A stretch of 64,000 nt of DNA from CAVPCY01 sp963770765 (GTDB lineage Bacteria; Actinomycetota; Coriobacteriia; Anaerosomatales; PHET01), in contig CAVYQS010000013.1 of the NCBI GenBank assembly GCA_963770765.1, positions 50,671 to 114,670 of the forward strand. Direction: 5' to 3'. The translations under genes were made by a program, and so were the position numbers. This document shows positions 18,496 through 27,439 of the stretch, in pieces (the first letter of the stretch is position 1; the number at the start of each line of letters is the position of its first letter). The notes below the pieces were generated by a model, which searched no databases, had not been told where the DNA came from, and saw only the letters and a list, made by a program, of their open reading frames with translations.

Positions 18496-19359
18496 ATGCT
18501 CGACAGCTGGAACGACGGCGCGACCAAGTCCGCGATCCTCGAGTTCGTCCGCTCGGTGACCACGCCCGGCGGCACGTTCGTCCCGGTGGCCGAGCGCATC
18601 GCCACCTTCGACAACGACGGCACCCTGTGGTGCGAGAAGCCGAACTACGTCCAAGCCGACTTCCTCCTACGCCGCCTCAACCAGATGGCCGAGTCCGATC
18701 CCTCCTGGCGATCTCGCCAACCGTGGAAGGCGCTGTACGAGCGAGACCACAAGTGGCTGGCTGCGCTGATGACCCACATCCCCGAGCTGACCGAGGGCGT
18801 CACCGAGGCATTCGAAGGCATCACCACTGAGGAGTTCGAGACAAGGGTCAGAGCGTTCTTCGACACCGCGACCCACCCGACGCTGGGCGTGCCCTACACG
18901 CAGGTCGCCTACCGCCCGATGCTCGAGCTGCTCGATCTGCTGCGCGCCAACGACTTCCACGTCTACATCTGCTCCGGCGGCGGCCGTGACTTCGTCCGCG
19001 TCATCTCCGAGGAGGTCTACGGCATCACTCGGGATCGAGTCATCGGCTCGGCGAGCACGATCGAGTACCGCGACGGCGACGTCTACCGGACCAAGGGGCT
19101 CGAGCTGCCCATCGACGAGGGCCCCGGCAAGCCGGTCCACATCTGGAGGCGCACCGGGCGCAAGCCGTTGTTCGCCTGCGGCAACGCGGATGGCGACACG
19201 GAGATGCTGCAGATCGCTCGCTTCCCCGTGCTGATACATCACGATGACGCCGAGCGGGAGTTCGCTTACGACGAGAAGGCCGAGAAGGTGCTCGCGGCGG
19301 CGAAAGCGGGAGACTGGACCGTCGTGAGCATGCGAGACGACTTCCGAGAGGTATTCTGA
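18496..19359 (+). CDS. HAD-family phosphatase (SerB-like)
   Basis: A 287-residue HAD hydrolase. Motif I is ATFDNDGTLWCEK (nucleophile and acid/base Asp), a helical cap follows (about residues 45-125), motif II is YICSGGGRDFVRV, and motif III is the acidic FACGNADGDTEML. It should remove phosphate from a small molecule, or possibly transfer phosphate. It is preceded by AGGAGG, lies 74 bp after the sulfatase, and is 5 bp before the next membrane-protein gene. The association with a sulfatase suggests a role in processing the desulfated product, but this is inference. Confidence 0.85.
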   Translation: MLDSWNDGATKSAILEFVRSVTTPGGTFVPVAERIATFDNDGTLWCEKPNYVQADFLLRRLNQMAESDPSWRSRQPWKALYERDHKWLAALMTHIPELTEGVTEAFEGITTEEFETRVRAFFDTATHPTLGVPYTQVAYRPMLELLDLLRANDFHVYICSGGGRDFVRVISEEVYGITRDRVIGSASTIEYRDGDVYRTKGLELPIDEGPGKPVHIWRRTGRKPLFACGNADGDTEMLQIARFPVLIHHDDAEREFAYDEKAEKVLAAAKAGDWTVVSMRDDFREVF

Positions 19360-19364
19360 TTCGC

Positions 19365-20078
19365 ATGACGGAAACGCGCGTGCCCCCCTTGATCGCCAGG
19401 GATGCCGAACCGCGAGCTTCGACGCCGGTGGCCGGTGCGATTGCCGGCATCCTGTTCGCGGTGCTGTTCAGTACCAGCATGGCGATACTCATCGTCACGA
19501 TGGCAGAGCTTGCGGGCGACACCGGCGCGTGGCTCGAGACCGGAGCGAGATCCTTCAGACTCGCGATAGGTCTCATCCCGTTCGCGGGGCTGTTCTTCCT
19601 GTGGTTCATGGGCGTGGCGCGCGACCGCTTGGGCAAGCACGAGGACCAGTTCTTCGCCACCGTGTTCCTGGGCAGCGGGCTGCTGTTCCTGGCGATGGTG
19701 TTCGGTGCCGCCGCCTCGGCGGGCGCCATCGCTGCCGCGTTCGCTCGAGACCCGTCCGGATTCGCTGGCAGCAGTACGTACCACTACGCGCGCCTCATGA
19801 TCGCGCAGATCTTCGGCGTGTTCGCGCTGCGGATGGCAGCCGTATTCGTGATCTCGCAGGCGACGCTGTGGCTGAGGACCGGCGTGATGCCCAAGTGGCT
19901 GGCTCTGCTCAGCTATACGGTGGCGCTGGTGCTGCTCTTCGCGGTGAGCCAGTCCCTCTGGATCGTGCTCATCTTCCCGGCGTGGGTCTTCCTGGTCAGT
20001 TCCTACATCCTGATCACGCATCTGCGGCCCCGCGACGCGCACGCGTCCGCCGTCGACGCACAAAGGGAACGACCGTGA
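19365..20078 (+). CDS. five-helix membrane protein of the sulfatase cluster
   Basis: A 237-residue protein with about five hydrophobic helices (about 22-45, 62-80, 97-122, 145-165 and 180-220). No transporter or enzyme motif is recognised. It begins 5 bp after the HAD gene, so the two are co-translated, and together with the sulfatase they form a three-gene set. It could be a transporter or a membrane anchor for the sulfatase pathway, but the sequence does not decide. Confidence 0.65.
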   Translation: MTETRVPPLIARDAEPRASTPVAGAIAGILFAVLFSTSMAILIVTMAELAGDTGAWLETGARSFRLAIGLIPFAGLFFLWFMGVARDRLGKHEDQFFATVFLGSGLLFLAMVFGAAASAGAIAAAFARDPSGFAGSSTYHYARLMIAQIFGVFALRMAAVFVISQATLWLRTGVMPKWLALLSYTVALVLLFAVSQSLWIVLIFPAWVFLVSSYILITHLRPRDAHASAVDAQRERP

Positions 20079-20149
20079 TCAGGTGGCGGCGCAGACAGTC
20101 ACTCTGAGGCCGCGGCAGGCCGTCGTCCGGCTTCTCCCAGCGTAGATCG

Positions 20150-21295
20150 TCACTCTTCTGGCGCGGACACCGCCAGCTCATCGAAGTCGACGGTCGCGAT
20201 GCGTTGCCCTGCCGAGTTGAGCAGCGCCGCGACGGGAGCGCCGAGCGCCGCGCCGAGCAGCCCGCCGAAGATCCCCCCGAGCATCGTGGCGACGAGCACC
20301 ACGATCGGGCTCAGGTTCAGCGAGTCACCCATCAACCGGGCGTTGATCGCCGACTGCAGCACGTTCTGTGTGACCACGATGACCACGAGAATCGTGATCG
20401 CTTGGGTGAGGCCTCCCGAACCCAGCGCGATGAGGAACGCGAACGTGCCGGCCAGGATCGCGCCGAAGAACGGGATGTAGTTCGTAAGGAACGTCACGAG
20501 CGCGACCGCAAACGCGAGCGGCAGCCCCATGACCAACATCACCGCGCCGATCACCGTGGCGACCACCACGCCCGAGACGGTCATCGCGCTGAAGTAGCCG
20601 CGCATCGCGCGCACCGCATCGCCCACGATCTCGGTGCCGAGCTGCTCGGGCAACCCGCCCAGGTGCCGCCCCATCCAGCTGATGATGTTCGGGAAGTCGG
20701 CGAGCACGTAGTACAGCAGCATCGATCCGATGAAGATACCGAAGAACAGGGTGAAGACCCCCGAGAGTCCGCTGGCCAGTGTCCTACTGAGAACGGAGGC
20801 GAGTCCTCCCAGCGGTGGGGCGTCGATACCGCTGGCCGTCAATCGCGCCACTGCCACGATCTCCTTCACCGCGACGGGGTCGATGCCCGCTGCCTCAAGT
20901 CCCGCTGCACTCTCGGTGATCCCGCTCTGGACCTGCGCCTGGATGCTCGGCCACTGCGACAGTACGCCCGCAAGCGTCACCCAGACGGTCGCAACAAGAA
21001 CCGCGGCGAGAAAGACCAGCACGATGATCGCCGCCGCTTGCGCAGGAACGCCGCGAGCGATCATCTTCTCCACGAGCGGATACGAGATCATGCCTATGAC
21101 CAACGCCAGGATCAGGGGCACCGAGATGCTCGAGCTCGCGCCGATGAAGGCTGCGACGATGACCAGCACTCCGACCGCACCGATGAATGCGATGCTGCCG
21201 ATAGCCACGTTGATGACCCAGCCGGGCATGATTCCGGGGTCGGCGCTGACGAACTGAGTACCCGCGCTCCGGATCCGGTCACCGAGTCTCGCCAT
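20150..21295 (-). CDS. AI-2E family transporter (second copy)
   Basis: A 381-residue paralogue of the protein at 15242-16405; the two share the opening (RLGDRIRSAGTQF versus GISDRIRNAGEQL), the helix spacing and the motifs TNYIPFFGAILAGTFAF and GDSLNLSPIVVLVATMLGG. About eight membrane helices. The ATG at 21295 has GGGAGGA upstream; longer readings have no RBS. Two such copies within 6 kb point to local duplication followed by divergence, with possible functional specialisation. Confidence 0.88.
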   Translation of the reverse strand: MARLGDRIRSAGTQFVSADPGIMPGWVINVAIGSIAFIGAVGVLVIVAAFIGASSSISVPLILALVIGMISYPLVEKMIARGVPAQAAAIIVLVFLAAVLVATVWVTLAGVLSQWPSIQAQVQSGITESAAGLEAAGIDPVAVKEIVAVARLTASGIDAPPLGGLASVLSRTLASGLSGVFTLFFGIFIGSMLLYYVLADFPNIISWMGRHLGGLPEQLGTEIVGDAVRAMRGYFSAMTVSGVVVATVIGAVMLVMGLPLAFAVALVTFLTNYIPFFGAILAGTFAFLIALGSGGLTQAITILVVIVVTQNVLQSAINARLMGDSLNLSPIVVLVATMLGGIFGGLLGAALGAPVAALLNSAGQRIATVDFDELAVSAPEE

Positions 21296-21446
21296 GCCTG
21301 GATTCCTCCCATGAACAGCCGGTCGTGGAGTGTGCTGTCGCAGCGTACTCCCGACGCACACAAGACTCTACCTTAGGTAGCAGGCGGATGTGCGTCGAGC
21401 TGAGCGGCCACCTGCGCAGCGCCGGTCTCCCCGGTCTGTGCGCCAC

Positions 21447-22703
21447 TCACGGCCGATTCGCGTGCGCGTGGACGGCCTCGCCCTCCATGCGGTCCTCCCC
21501 CTGCGCCGCACGGCCCGCCCACCACTTCGCATAGCGGGCTACGAGCGGCGGCGCCGAGAAACCGTGGGCGATGACGCTGAGGGTCACACCAACGACCGCT
21601 GTCGCCGTGATCACGCTCGCGTCGAGAACGTCGGCGTCGAGCAGCATCACGGCGAATACGAGCGTCGCCAGCCCTCGCGGACCGAACCAACCGGCGAATG
21701 CCACGGTCCGGCGATCGGCGCCCGAACCCGCGAGGGCGATCGCCACCACCAGCGGGCGGATCACGACGAGGCTCAGAACCGCGTAGGCGACGACCTGCCA
21801 AGTCAGGAACTCGAAGACGTACGGCAAGACCACCGCTCCCACGAGCAAGAAGCTCAGCGCATCGAACGCCGTACCCAGGTAGCCGGTGAGCGCATTGTCG
21901 GACGTCGAGCGCGCCTCGGAGGCAAGACCGAACAGGACGCCGCCGCTGAACGCCCCGATGAAGCCGCTTCCGCCGAGGGAGACCGCACACGCGAACGATC
22001 CCACCGCGATCGCGAGTATCGCGATGCGCCGCCAGACACCGATCATCAGGTCCCTGCGTGCCGCAGCCTTGAACAGGAGCCCGCCGACTCCACCCAGCAG
22101 CGCCCCTCCAGCGACACCGTATCCGATCTGGCGGACGAGCTCCGCGAGCAACGCCCCCGACTCCAGCCCACCCGGATCGGCGGCAACCGCAAGGAGAACC
22201 ACGAAGACCGGGACCGATAACCCGTCGTTGAGCCCGCTCTCGACGTTGAGTCCCTGTCTGATGCGAAGGGGCAACCGCTCGTCCTCGACGACCGCTTCGC
22301 CCAGCGCCGCGTCGGTCGGTGCGAGCATGGTCGAGATGAGAGCGGCTCCGACAAGCCCCAAGCCGGGCATCATGCCGTAGGCCACCGCCGTGCCCACGAC
22401 GAGCATGAGCGGAAGTCCGATCCCGAGGAGGCGGAGCGGCAGACTGTAACCGGTGCGCAAGGCCCTCAGGTCGATGCGCACCGCATCGTGAAACAACATC
22501 AGCGCCAAGGTGATCTCGGCGACGCTCTTGACGAGCTCACCTCTGACGTTCACTCCCACGAGCCCGAGTCCTGCCGTGCCAAGGACGACTCCGGCCAGCA
22601 GCATCGCGGTGGGCATGCTGATCCACCACCGTTCGAGCCCACGCGAGAGCAAAGCGTACGTGAGCAGCGCTACTAGTCCGACAAGCAGATGCACGTCCTC
22701 CAC
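21447..22703 (-). CDS. NhaP-type cation:proton antiporter
   Basis: A 418-residue membrane protein with about 12 helices of the CPA1 antiporter family. Key motif: STMLAPTDAALGEAVVEDER, with the TD pair of the unwound helix, then QGLNVESGLNDGLSVPVFVV, whose acidic and polar residues form the ion site. It exchanges Na+ or K+ for H+ across the membrane. It lies 21 bp after the SulP gene, so the two are likely co-transcribed and could couple ion and anion movement. Confidence 0.88.
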   Translation of the reverse strand: MEDVHLLVGLVALLTYALLSRGLERWWISMPTAMLLAGVVLGTAGLGLVGVNVRGELVKSVAEITLALMLFHDAVRIDLRALRTGYSLPLRLLGIGLPLMLVVGTAVAYGMMPGLGLVGAALISTMLAPTDAALGEAVVEDERLPLRIRQGLNVESGLNDGLSVPVFVVLLAVAADPGGLESGALLAELVRQIGYGVAGGALLGGVGGLLFKAAARRDLMIGVWRRIAILAIAVGSFACAVSLGGSGFIGAFSGGVLFGLASEARSTSDNALTGYLGTAFDALSFLLVGAVVLPYVFEFLTWQVVAYAVLSLVVIRPLVVAIALAGSGADRRTVAFAGWFGPRGLATLVFAVMLLDADVLDASVITATAVVGVTLSVIAHGFSAPPLVARYAKWWAGRAAQGEDRMEGEAVHAHANRP

Positions 22704-22724
22704 GCCCGCCTCCCTTCGATGCCC

Positions 22725-24392
22725 CTAGGTCGCGTGCAACCACGCCTCGCCGACGGCTATCGCAGCTTCGGTGGATTGGAACACCACGTCGGTCTTGGGC
22801 AGCACGTTGTCGCGCCCCAACTCGTCGCGGAGGCCCGTACTGTCGAGGCGTTCAAGCAGGCTCTTCTCCACTCCGGCGAGTATCAGCCTACCTCCCGCAG
22901 CCGACACCTGATCGTGGTAGCGGCGGATCATCTGGAGCGCGGTGCTCCCCAGTTCGGAACGTCCTCTCAAGCGCACGACGACGCAGGGCCGCTCGGCGTC
23001 ACCCACCGACGGCAGAAGGCTGTCGACCAGCTCGACCCCCGCGTAGAAGACGCTGCCGTAGACATCGACGACCGTGACCTCGTTACTCGGCAGCATACGG
23101 GGCGGCTCAGCCTCCGCCCATCTCCCGTCGGGCAAGCGGTACAGCGCCACAACGCGCACATCCTTCGACGAGCTGTAGACGTACTGCACCGCCGAGAGTG
23201 CCGCCCCGAGCAGCACCGCGTATTGAACGGGAACGAGCAACATGGCGCCGAGCGTGATGCCCATGACGACTGCCGACTCCTTGCTGGCGTGCCATACGTC
23301 GAGCATTCCGGGAACGTCGAACGCGGATACTCCCACGACGACGAGAATACCCGCGAGCACCGACAGGGGGACGACCTCGACGAGGGGACCCAAGAGCAGC
23401 AGCACGACCGCGATGACCACACCGACGACGATGTTGGCCCGCCTCGTGCGTGCGCCGGACCCTACCACCAGCGCGGTGCTGGAGACCGATGCGCCCATCG
23501 GCATGCCGCCGAAGGCACCGGCAGCGAGGTTACCCAGCCCCTGGCCGACCATATCGCGCGAAGCATCCGGGTACCGCCCATCGGCGTTGGGGTACGCCTT
23601 GCTGATCCCGCCGCCCTGAACGAGCCCGATCAGCGCCACCGACATCGCCGGGAGGATCAGGGGGAGCATGAGCGAAGCCGTCGGCATCGTGGGCAGCGGC
23701 AGCCCTCGGGGAATCGCTGAGACATCGCTGACCAAAGGTACGTCGACACCGAGCCAGAAGACCACCGCAGTGACCGCTGCGAGCGCGATCAACATCGCAT
23801 ACGTTGTCAGTGGGGTGCGCCCGATCACAACGATGATGGCGATCGTCGCGACGCCGACGAGGATCGTGAGAAGGTCCCACGAGCCGATGTGCAGGAGCGT
23901 ATCCGCCGCCTTGCCCAGCTTGGTGGGCCGGTCGGAATCGAACCCGGTGATGTTGGCAAGCTGTCCGGCGATCACGAGCAACGCGACCCCGTTGAGGAAG
24001 CCTCTCATGACCGCATTGGACACGAACCTGAGGAGCCGTCCGCCACGCAACAGGCCGAACACCGCCATGAACGCCCCGACCAACAGAGCCATCGCTGCGA
24101 CAGCGGAGTCCCTCTCGGCGGCGGGTACACCCGCGATGGCCCCGCCCACCGTGACGGCCATCGCGGCAGTCACGGCAACCGTCATGTACTGCGAACTCGT
24201 CGCAAGCGCGGCGGTCGGTGTGCCCACCAGAAGGGCGTAGAGCCCCACGATCGGGCTCACGCCGGCCAGCAGAGCGTTGGCCATCGCGTCGGGTATGTTC
24301 GAGACGGCGGTGGTGACTCCCGCGATGAGATCGGCAGTCAGTGGGTTTCGCGCGTTGTCATCGGCGGAACCACCCCGCGGGTCCTTGGGCAC
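22725..24392 (-). CDS. SulP-family inorganic anion transporter with STAS domain
   Basis: A 555-residue protein. The membrane part has the SulP order of helices, starting with TADLIAGVTTAVSNIPDAMA (conserved helix 1) and GLYALLVGTPTAALATSSQY, through GGMPMGASVSSTALVVGSGA. Residues about 430-550 form a cytoplasmic STAS domain. Members take up sulfate, bicarbonate or other anions. The sulfatases nearby favour sulfate, but this is inference. NhaP follows 21 bp downstream; a META lipoprotein gene precedes it. Confidence 0.9.
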   Translation of the reverse strand: MPKDPRGGSADDNARNPLTADLIAGVTTAVSNIPDAMANALLAGVSPIVGLYALLVGTPTAALATSSQYMTVAVTAAMAVTVGGAIAGVPAAERDSAVAAMALLVGAFMAVFGLLRGGRLLRFVSNAVMRGFLNGVALLVIAGQLANITGFDSDRPTKLGKAADTLLHIGSWDLLTILVGVATIAIIVVIGRTPLTTYAMLIALAAVTAVVFWLGVDVPLVSDVSAIPRGLPLPTMPTASLMLPLILPAMSVALIGLVQGGGISKAYPNADGRYPDASRDMVGQGLGNLAAGAFGGMPMGASVSSTALVVGSGARTRRANIVVGVVIAVVLLLLGPLVEVVPLSVLAGILVVVGVSAFDVPGMLDVWHASKESAVVMGITLGAMLLVPVQYAVLLGAALSAVQYVYSSSKDVRVVALYRLPDGRWAEAEPPRMLPSNEVTVVDVYGSVFYAGVELVDSLLPSVGDAERPCVVVRLRGRSELGSTALQMIRRYHDQVSAAGGRLILAGVEKSLLERLDSTGLRDELGRDNVLPKTDVVFQSTEAAIAVGEAWLHAT

Positions 24393-24434
24393 GCATCCCC
24401 CTTGATGTGAGCCTCGACGCAGAGGCCCCCTGGA

Positions 24435-24896
24435 CTACTCCGCCGGACGGTACCGAGCGATCATGTTCTGCGCCGGGCCGAACAAGATGAGTTCGTCACC
24501 CCGGATATTGAAGGTCGCGGCTGTGGGCAGGGTAGTCAGGTAATCGGCCTCCTGCTTCATCGCGTCATCCGGACCCGCCATCATCGTCGTGGCGATCTGT
24601 TCGCCGATCTCGATCGACTCACCCTCGGTCTTGTAGCTCGTGTTGTAGGTGTTGACCCCCGCGCTTCCGCTGAGCGTCCCGTCTGCCGCGAACTCCGCGG
24701 TGATGGGAGCGGTCGAGAGTACCGGCTGCGGTGTGGCCCCGACGGCGAACTCGTAGCAGTTCCACGACGTGCCCACCAGGTCGACCTCGGCGGGAGCCGG
24801 GGCCGGAGTCTCTGTCGTGCTCTGTGCCGAGCATCCCGCGCCCATCAGCACCGTGGCCACCAACACACCCATCGCCATCACTCGCAGTCGATTCAC
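24435..24896 (-). CDS. META-domain lipoprotein
   Basis: A 153-residue lipoprotein. The signal ends in the lipobox MGAGC, and residues 45-150 are a META (HslJ-like) domain: LVGTSWNCYEF, TAEFAADGTLSGSAGVNTYNTSY and the tail LILFGPAQNMIARYR. META domains are small beta-sheet modules linked to envelope stress and antibiotic resistance in HslJ, without known catalysis. GTG 24896 is the start because GAGGGGG lies upstream. It is 42 bp before the SulP gene, so an operon is possible. A two-META paralogue lies at 57120-57908. Confidence 0.85.
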   Translation of the reverse strand: MNRLRVMAMGVLVATVLMGAGCSAQSTTETPAPAPAEVDLVGTSWNCYEFAVGATPQPVLSTAPITAEFAADGTLSGSAGVNTYNTSYKTEGESIEIGEQIATTMMAGPDDAMKQEADYLTTLPTAATFNIRGDELILFGPAQNMIARYRPAE

Positions 24897-25127
24897 GCGA
24901 CAACCCCCTCTTTGGCTCGCGCCCACGGCAGTGGAACGCGCGTGCTGAACGAAGAGCCCGTGAGTACCACGGACCTGTGGGGAGTATCCCCCTCGCAGTC
25001 GTCAGCTTATCCGATAAGCGGACCGTCGTCTTGCGTGGACGAGACCCGACGCGGGCGGTGAGTCCGGCAGTCCGCAGCTCGCGTGGAGGGCTATCATGAG
25101 ACCGACGATTCTATCGAGGGGGTTTGT

Positions 25128-25586
25128 ATGGGCGAGCCGCAGACGAAGGCGGTACAGAACATCCTGAAGTGGTCCGGCAGGGGTAAGCGCGTCATCGCCG
25201 GAGTGCTCATGGTGATGATGTTCATGCTCGTGATCGTCGTGACACTCGAGATCGTCTTCGCGTTCCTGAGTGTCGCGCTACCCGGCACCACCATCGCCTA
25301 CCAAGACATCGTGATGTCGGAGTCCGAGATGCTCGCGGTTCTGGGCCTCTTCCTCACGGTGCTCGTCGCGCTCGAACTCATCGAGACGGTCGAGGTGTAC
25401 TTCAAGAAGCACTCCATCCATGTCGAGATAGTGGTTCTCGTCGCGATCATCGCGCTCGCCCGGAAGGTCATCATCCTCGATCTGGGCAAGTACGAGCCTC
25501 TCACGCTGATGGCCCTCGCCCTTCTGGTGATCGCGCTCGGGGCCACGTACTTCATGGTTCGACGGGCCGCCCCGGAAGACGAGTAG
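25128..25586 (+). CDS. PsiE-family membrane protein
   Basis: A 152-residue protein with four hydrophobic helices (about 25-50, 65-85, 100-118 and 125-145) and the PsiE pattern, including ALELIETVEVYFKKHSIHVE between helices 2 and 3 and LALARKVIILDL in helix 3. PsiE is induced by phosphate starvation in E. coli, but its activity is unknown. ATG 25128 has AGGGGG 6 bases before it. It is transcribed divergently from the META gene and lies 34 bp before the DUF1295 gene. Confidence 0.78.
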   Translation: MGEPQTKAVQNILKWSGRGKRVIAGVLMVMMFMLVIVVTLEIVFAFLSVALPGTTIAYQDIVMSESEMLAVLGLFLTVLVALELIETVEVYFKKHSIHVEIVVLVAIIALARKVIILDLGKYEPLTLMALALLVIALGATYFMVRRAAPEDE

Positions 25587-25620
25587 CGGCCGACCCAGCC
25601 ATGACGGAGAACCCCCGACC

Positions 25621-26534
25621 ATGAAGGCAGACCGAGATGCGCTCCTTGCCATCGTCGGCGCGGTGCTCGCCGGGGTCGGCATCGCCGCGGCCGGCTCGCA
25701 GGGCGGGACTGCGGTGCGTGGTATCCCGGTCTTCGCCCTCTCTGTCGGCGTCGCCTTTGCGATCCAGTGGCTGGCCTTCATTCCGGCGTATCTGCGCCGT
25801 ACCGAGCGCTTCTTCGATCTCACGGGCAGTCTGACCTACATCCTCGTCACCACGATGGCCGCCCTCCTCAGCCCCCCGCCGGATACCAGGGGGACGCTGC
25901 TGTTCGCCTTGGTCGTGACCTGGGCCGCACGCCTTGGCACGTTCCTGTTCAGAAGGGTGAGAAGCGCGGGCGGGGACGCCCGTTTCGACGACATCAAACC
26001 GTCGTTTCTCCGCTTCCTGAGTGTCTGGACCCTCCAAGGGCTGTGGGTCAGCCTGACAGTCGCGGCGGCGCTGGCGGCGATCACCTCACTGCAAAGGGTG
26101 TCGGAGGCGACGGCGCAATCGGCGCGGCTCGACCTCGACGCATTCCTCATCGCCGGGCTGCTGGTCTGGGTCATCGGCTTCTCTATCGAAGCGGTGGCGG
26201 ACGCGCAGAAGAGCCGGTTCAGGTCGAACCCCGCGAACAAGGACTCGTTCATCCGCACCGGTCTGTGGTCGTGGTCTCGCCACCCCAACTACTTCGGAGA
26301 GATGACGCTGTGGACCGGCGTGGCGATCATCGCCCTGCCCGTCCTGCAGGGCTGGCAGCTCCTGACGCTCATCTCGCCGCTGTTCGTGTTCGTGCTTCTC
26401 ACCCGCATGAGCGGCATACCGCTCTTGGAGAAGCGTGCCGATAAGACGTGGGGCGGCCAGCGGACTACGAGGAATACAAGGCGCGGACCTCGAGGCTGGT
26501 ACCGCTGCCGCCGCGCACCCGCGCGGGCGGGTAG
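25621..26534 (+). CDS. DUF1295/steroid 5-alpha-reductase-like membrane protein, frameshifted at 3' end
   Basis: About 304 residues. The N-terminal two thirds hold six or more helices. The family's C-terminal signature is WSWSRHPNYFGEMTLWTGVA, then SGIPLLEKRADKTWGGQ. Family members continue with a DYxxYKxRTxxxxP motif; in the first frame this is lost, but the shifted frame gives DYEEYKARTSRLVPLP and stops at 26534. A missing base near 26458-26462 explains this. The first frame otherwise runs on through antisense of other genes. Homologues are membrane reductases or methyltransferase-like enzymes; the substrate is unknown. It converges with the HMA-like gene. Confidence 0.8.
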
Positions 26535-26544
26535 CATACCGCGC

Positions 26545-26979
26545 TCACTGCTGAGGCGGCTCAGCCAAGTAGCCGGTCTTCGCCAACAGGTTCGCGATGT
26601 CTTGGGCCGTGACGGATGCGGGATCGAATCTCACGATGAGCACCAGGCCCGACGACCAGTCCAGGGTGGCGTCCGCTATGCCCTCGACGCCCTTGAGAGG
26701 GTCGATGACGTGGTCGGCTTCGTGCTCGGGGTCTCCGCCCTCCTGCAGGGCGATGGGAAACTCAGACTGAGCCGCGCCCGTAGCGGTGCCCACGATCACG
26801 CGCACAGACGACTCGGTGGTCGTTCGAGTGCCCGGAGTGGGCCGGGATACGAACACGACGGCGAGCACCACCATCACCGCGACGACGACGATCGGGACAA
26901 TCCGCGCCGACTTCGACCGCCGGGCTGTCTTGCGTGGTCGGGTACGCGTACGGCACTCCCGCTGAGGCGGCCCGGCCAT
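26545..26979 (-). CDS. membrane-anchored HMA-like domain without CxxC
   Basis: About 144 residues from the ATG at 26979. After an Arg-rich lead, one helix (about 27-46) anchors the protein. Residues about 75-140 look like a heavy-metal-associated (ferredoxin-like) fold: ADHVIDPLKGVEGIADATLDWSSG, then LIVRFDPASVTAQDIANLLAK. The metal-binding CxxC loop is absent, so copper transport is unlikely. The start is uncertain, with no good RBS, and the chosen ATG lies inside a 40-bp copy of the gene's own 3' end. It follows OsmC and DUF302 on the same strand and is the third member of that group. Confidence 0.65.
   Translation of the reverse strand: MAGPPQRECRTRTRPRKTARRSKSARIVPIVVVAVMVVLAVVFVSRPTPGTRTTTESSVRVIVGTATGAAQSEFPIALQEGGDPEHEADHVIDPLKGVEGIADATLDWSSGLVLIVRFDPASVTAQDIANLLAKTGYLAEPPQQ
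26550..26590. repeat. direct repeat, left copy (3' end of HMA-like gene)
   Basis: A 41-bp stretch that recurs at 26961-27000 with 36 matching positions and one gap. This copy encodes the last codons of the HMA-like gene (LLAKTGYLAEPPQ on the minus strand). Confidence 0.7.
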
Positions 26980-27000
26980 GCAGCCGGCTTCGCCAACAGG
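26961..27000. repeat. direct repeat, right copy (5' end of HMA-like gene)
   Basis: The 40-bp partner of the repeat at 26550-26590, in the same orientation, one base shorter. On the minus strand it reads PVGEAGCMAGPPQ in the HMA-like gene's frame and contains the proposed start codon. The likely origin is partial duplication of an HMA-type gene end. Confidence 0.7.
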
Positions 27001-27052
27001 CGATGCGTGCCGCACACGACTTCGGTCTGCGGGGCCGTCAGGCGGCAGCGGG

Positions 27053-27439
27053 CTAGCCGGCTGCCTCCTCGACGATCGCTATGATCTTGGCCTCGACCTC
27101 GGCTGCGACGTCGGCGATGTCGGCGTCAGGGAACATGCTGCTCATGAGCGTGGGGCGCATCGTCGAGAGCAACACCGCGCCATCCTGCTCGTAGACCATG
27201 ACAGGGCACGGCAACATCAGTCCGATGAGCACGTCTTGGGCGAGCACCTGGCTCGCATGCTTGGCGTTGCACATCTCGACGATGGTGACCGGCTCGCGCT
27301 CGAAGCCACGCTCGGCGAGCGTCTCGGCGACGTCGTGCACGAACTGGACACGGAAGCCGTGCAGCTCGGCGGCCTCGACGACGGCCCGAACGGCCTCCTC
27401 GTAGGACTTGTCGGTCGGGAGCGTGTAATCGATGCTCAT
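27053..27439 (-). CDS. DUF302-family protein
   Basis: A 128-residue cytoplasmic protein of the DUF302 fold. Typical features are the opening YTLPTDKSYEEAVRAVVEAA, the central EMCNAKHASQVLAQDVLIGL (Cys and His conserved in the family) and LPCPVMVYEQDG. The function is unresolved; the family often occurs with sulfur or thiol genes. ATG 27439 follows GGGGGAGG and its first bases overlap the OsmC stop (4 bp), so the two are translationally coupled. Confidence 0.87.
   Translation of the reverse strand: MSIDYTLPTDKSYEEAVRAVVEAAELHGFRVQFVHDVAETLAERGFEREPVTIVEMCNAKHASQVLAQDVLIGLMLPCPVMVYEQDGAVLLSTMRPTLMSSMFPDADIADVAAEVEAKIIAIVEEAAG

Noticed and set aside
20204..21376. 390-codon plus-strand frame
   Set aside because: Antisense to the AI-2E transporter, with repeated Asp/His/Arg composition and no motif.
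21368..21380. CTACC/GGTAG inverted repeat between the AI-2E and NhaP genes
   Set aside because: Only 5-bp arms and no clear promoter boxes around it; too weak to call an operator.
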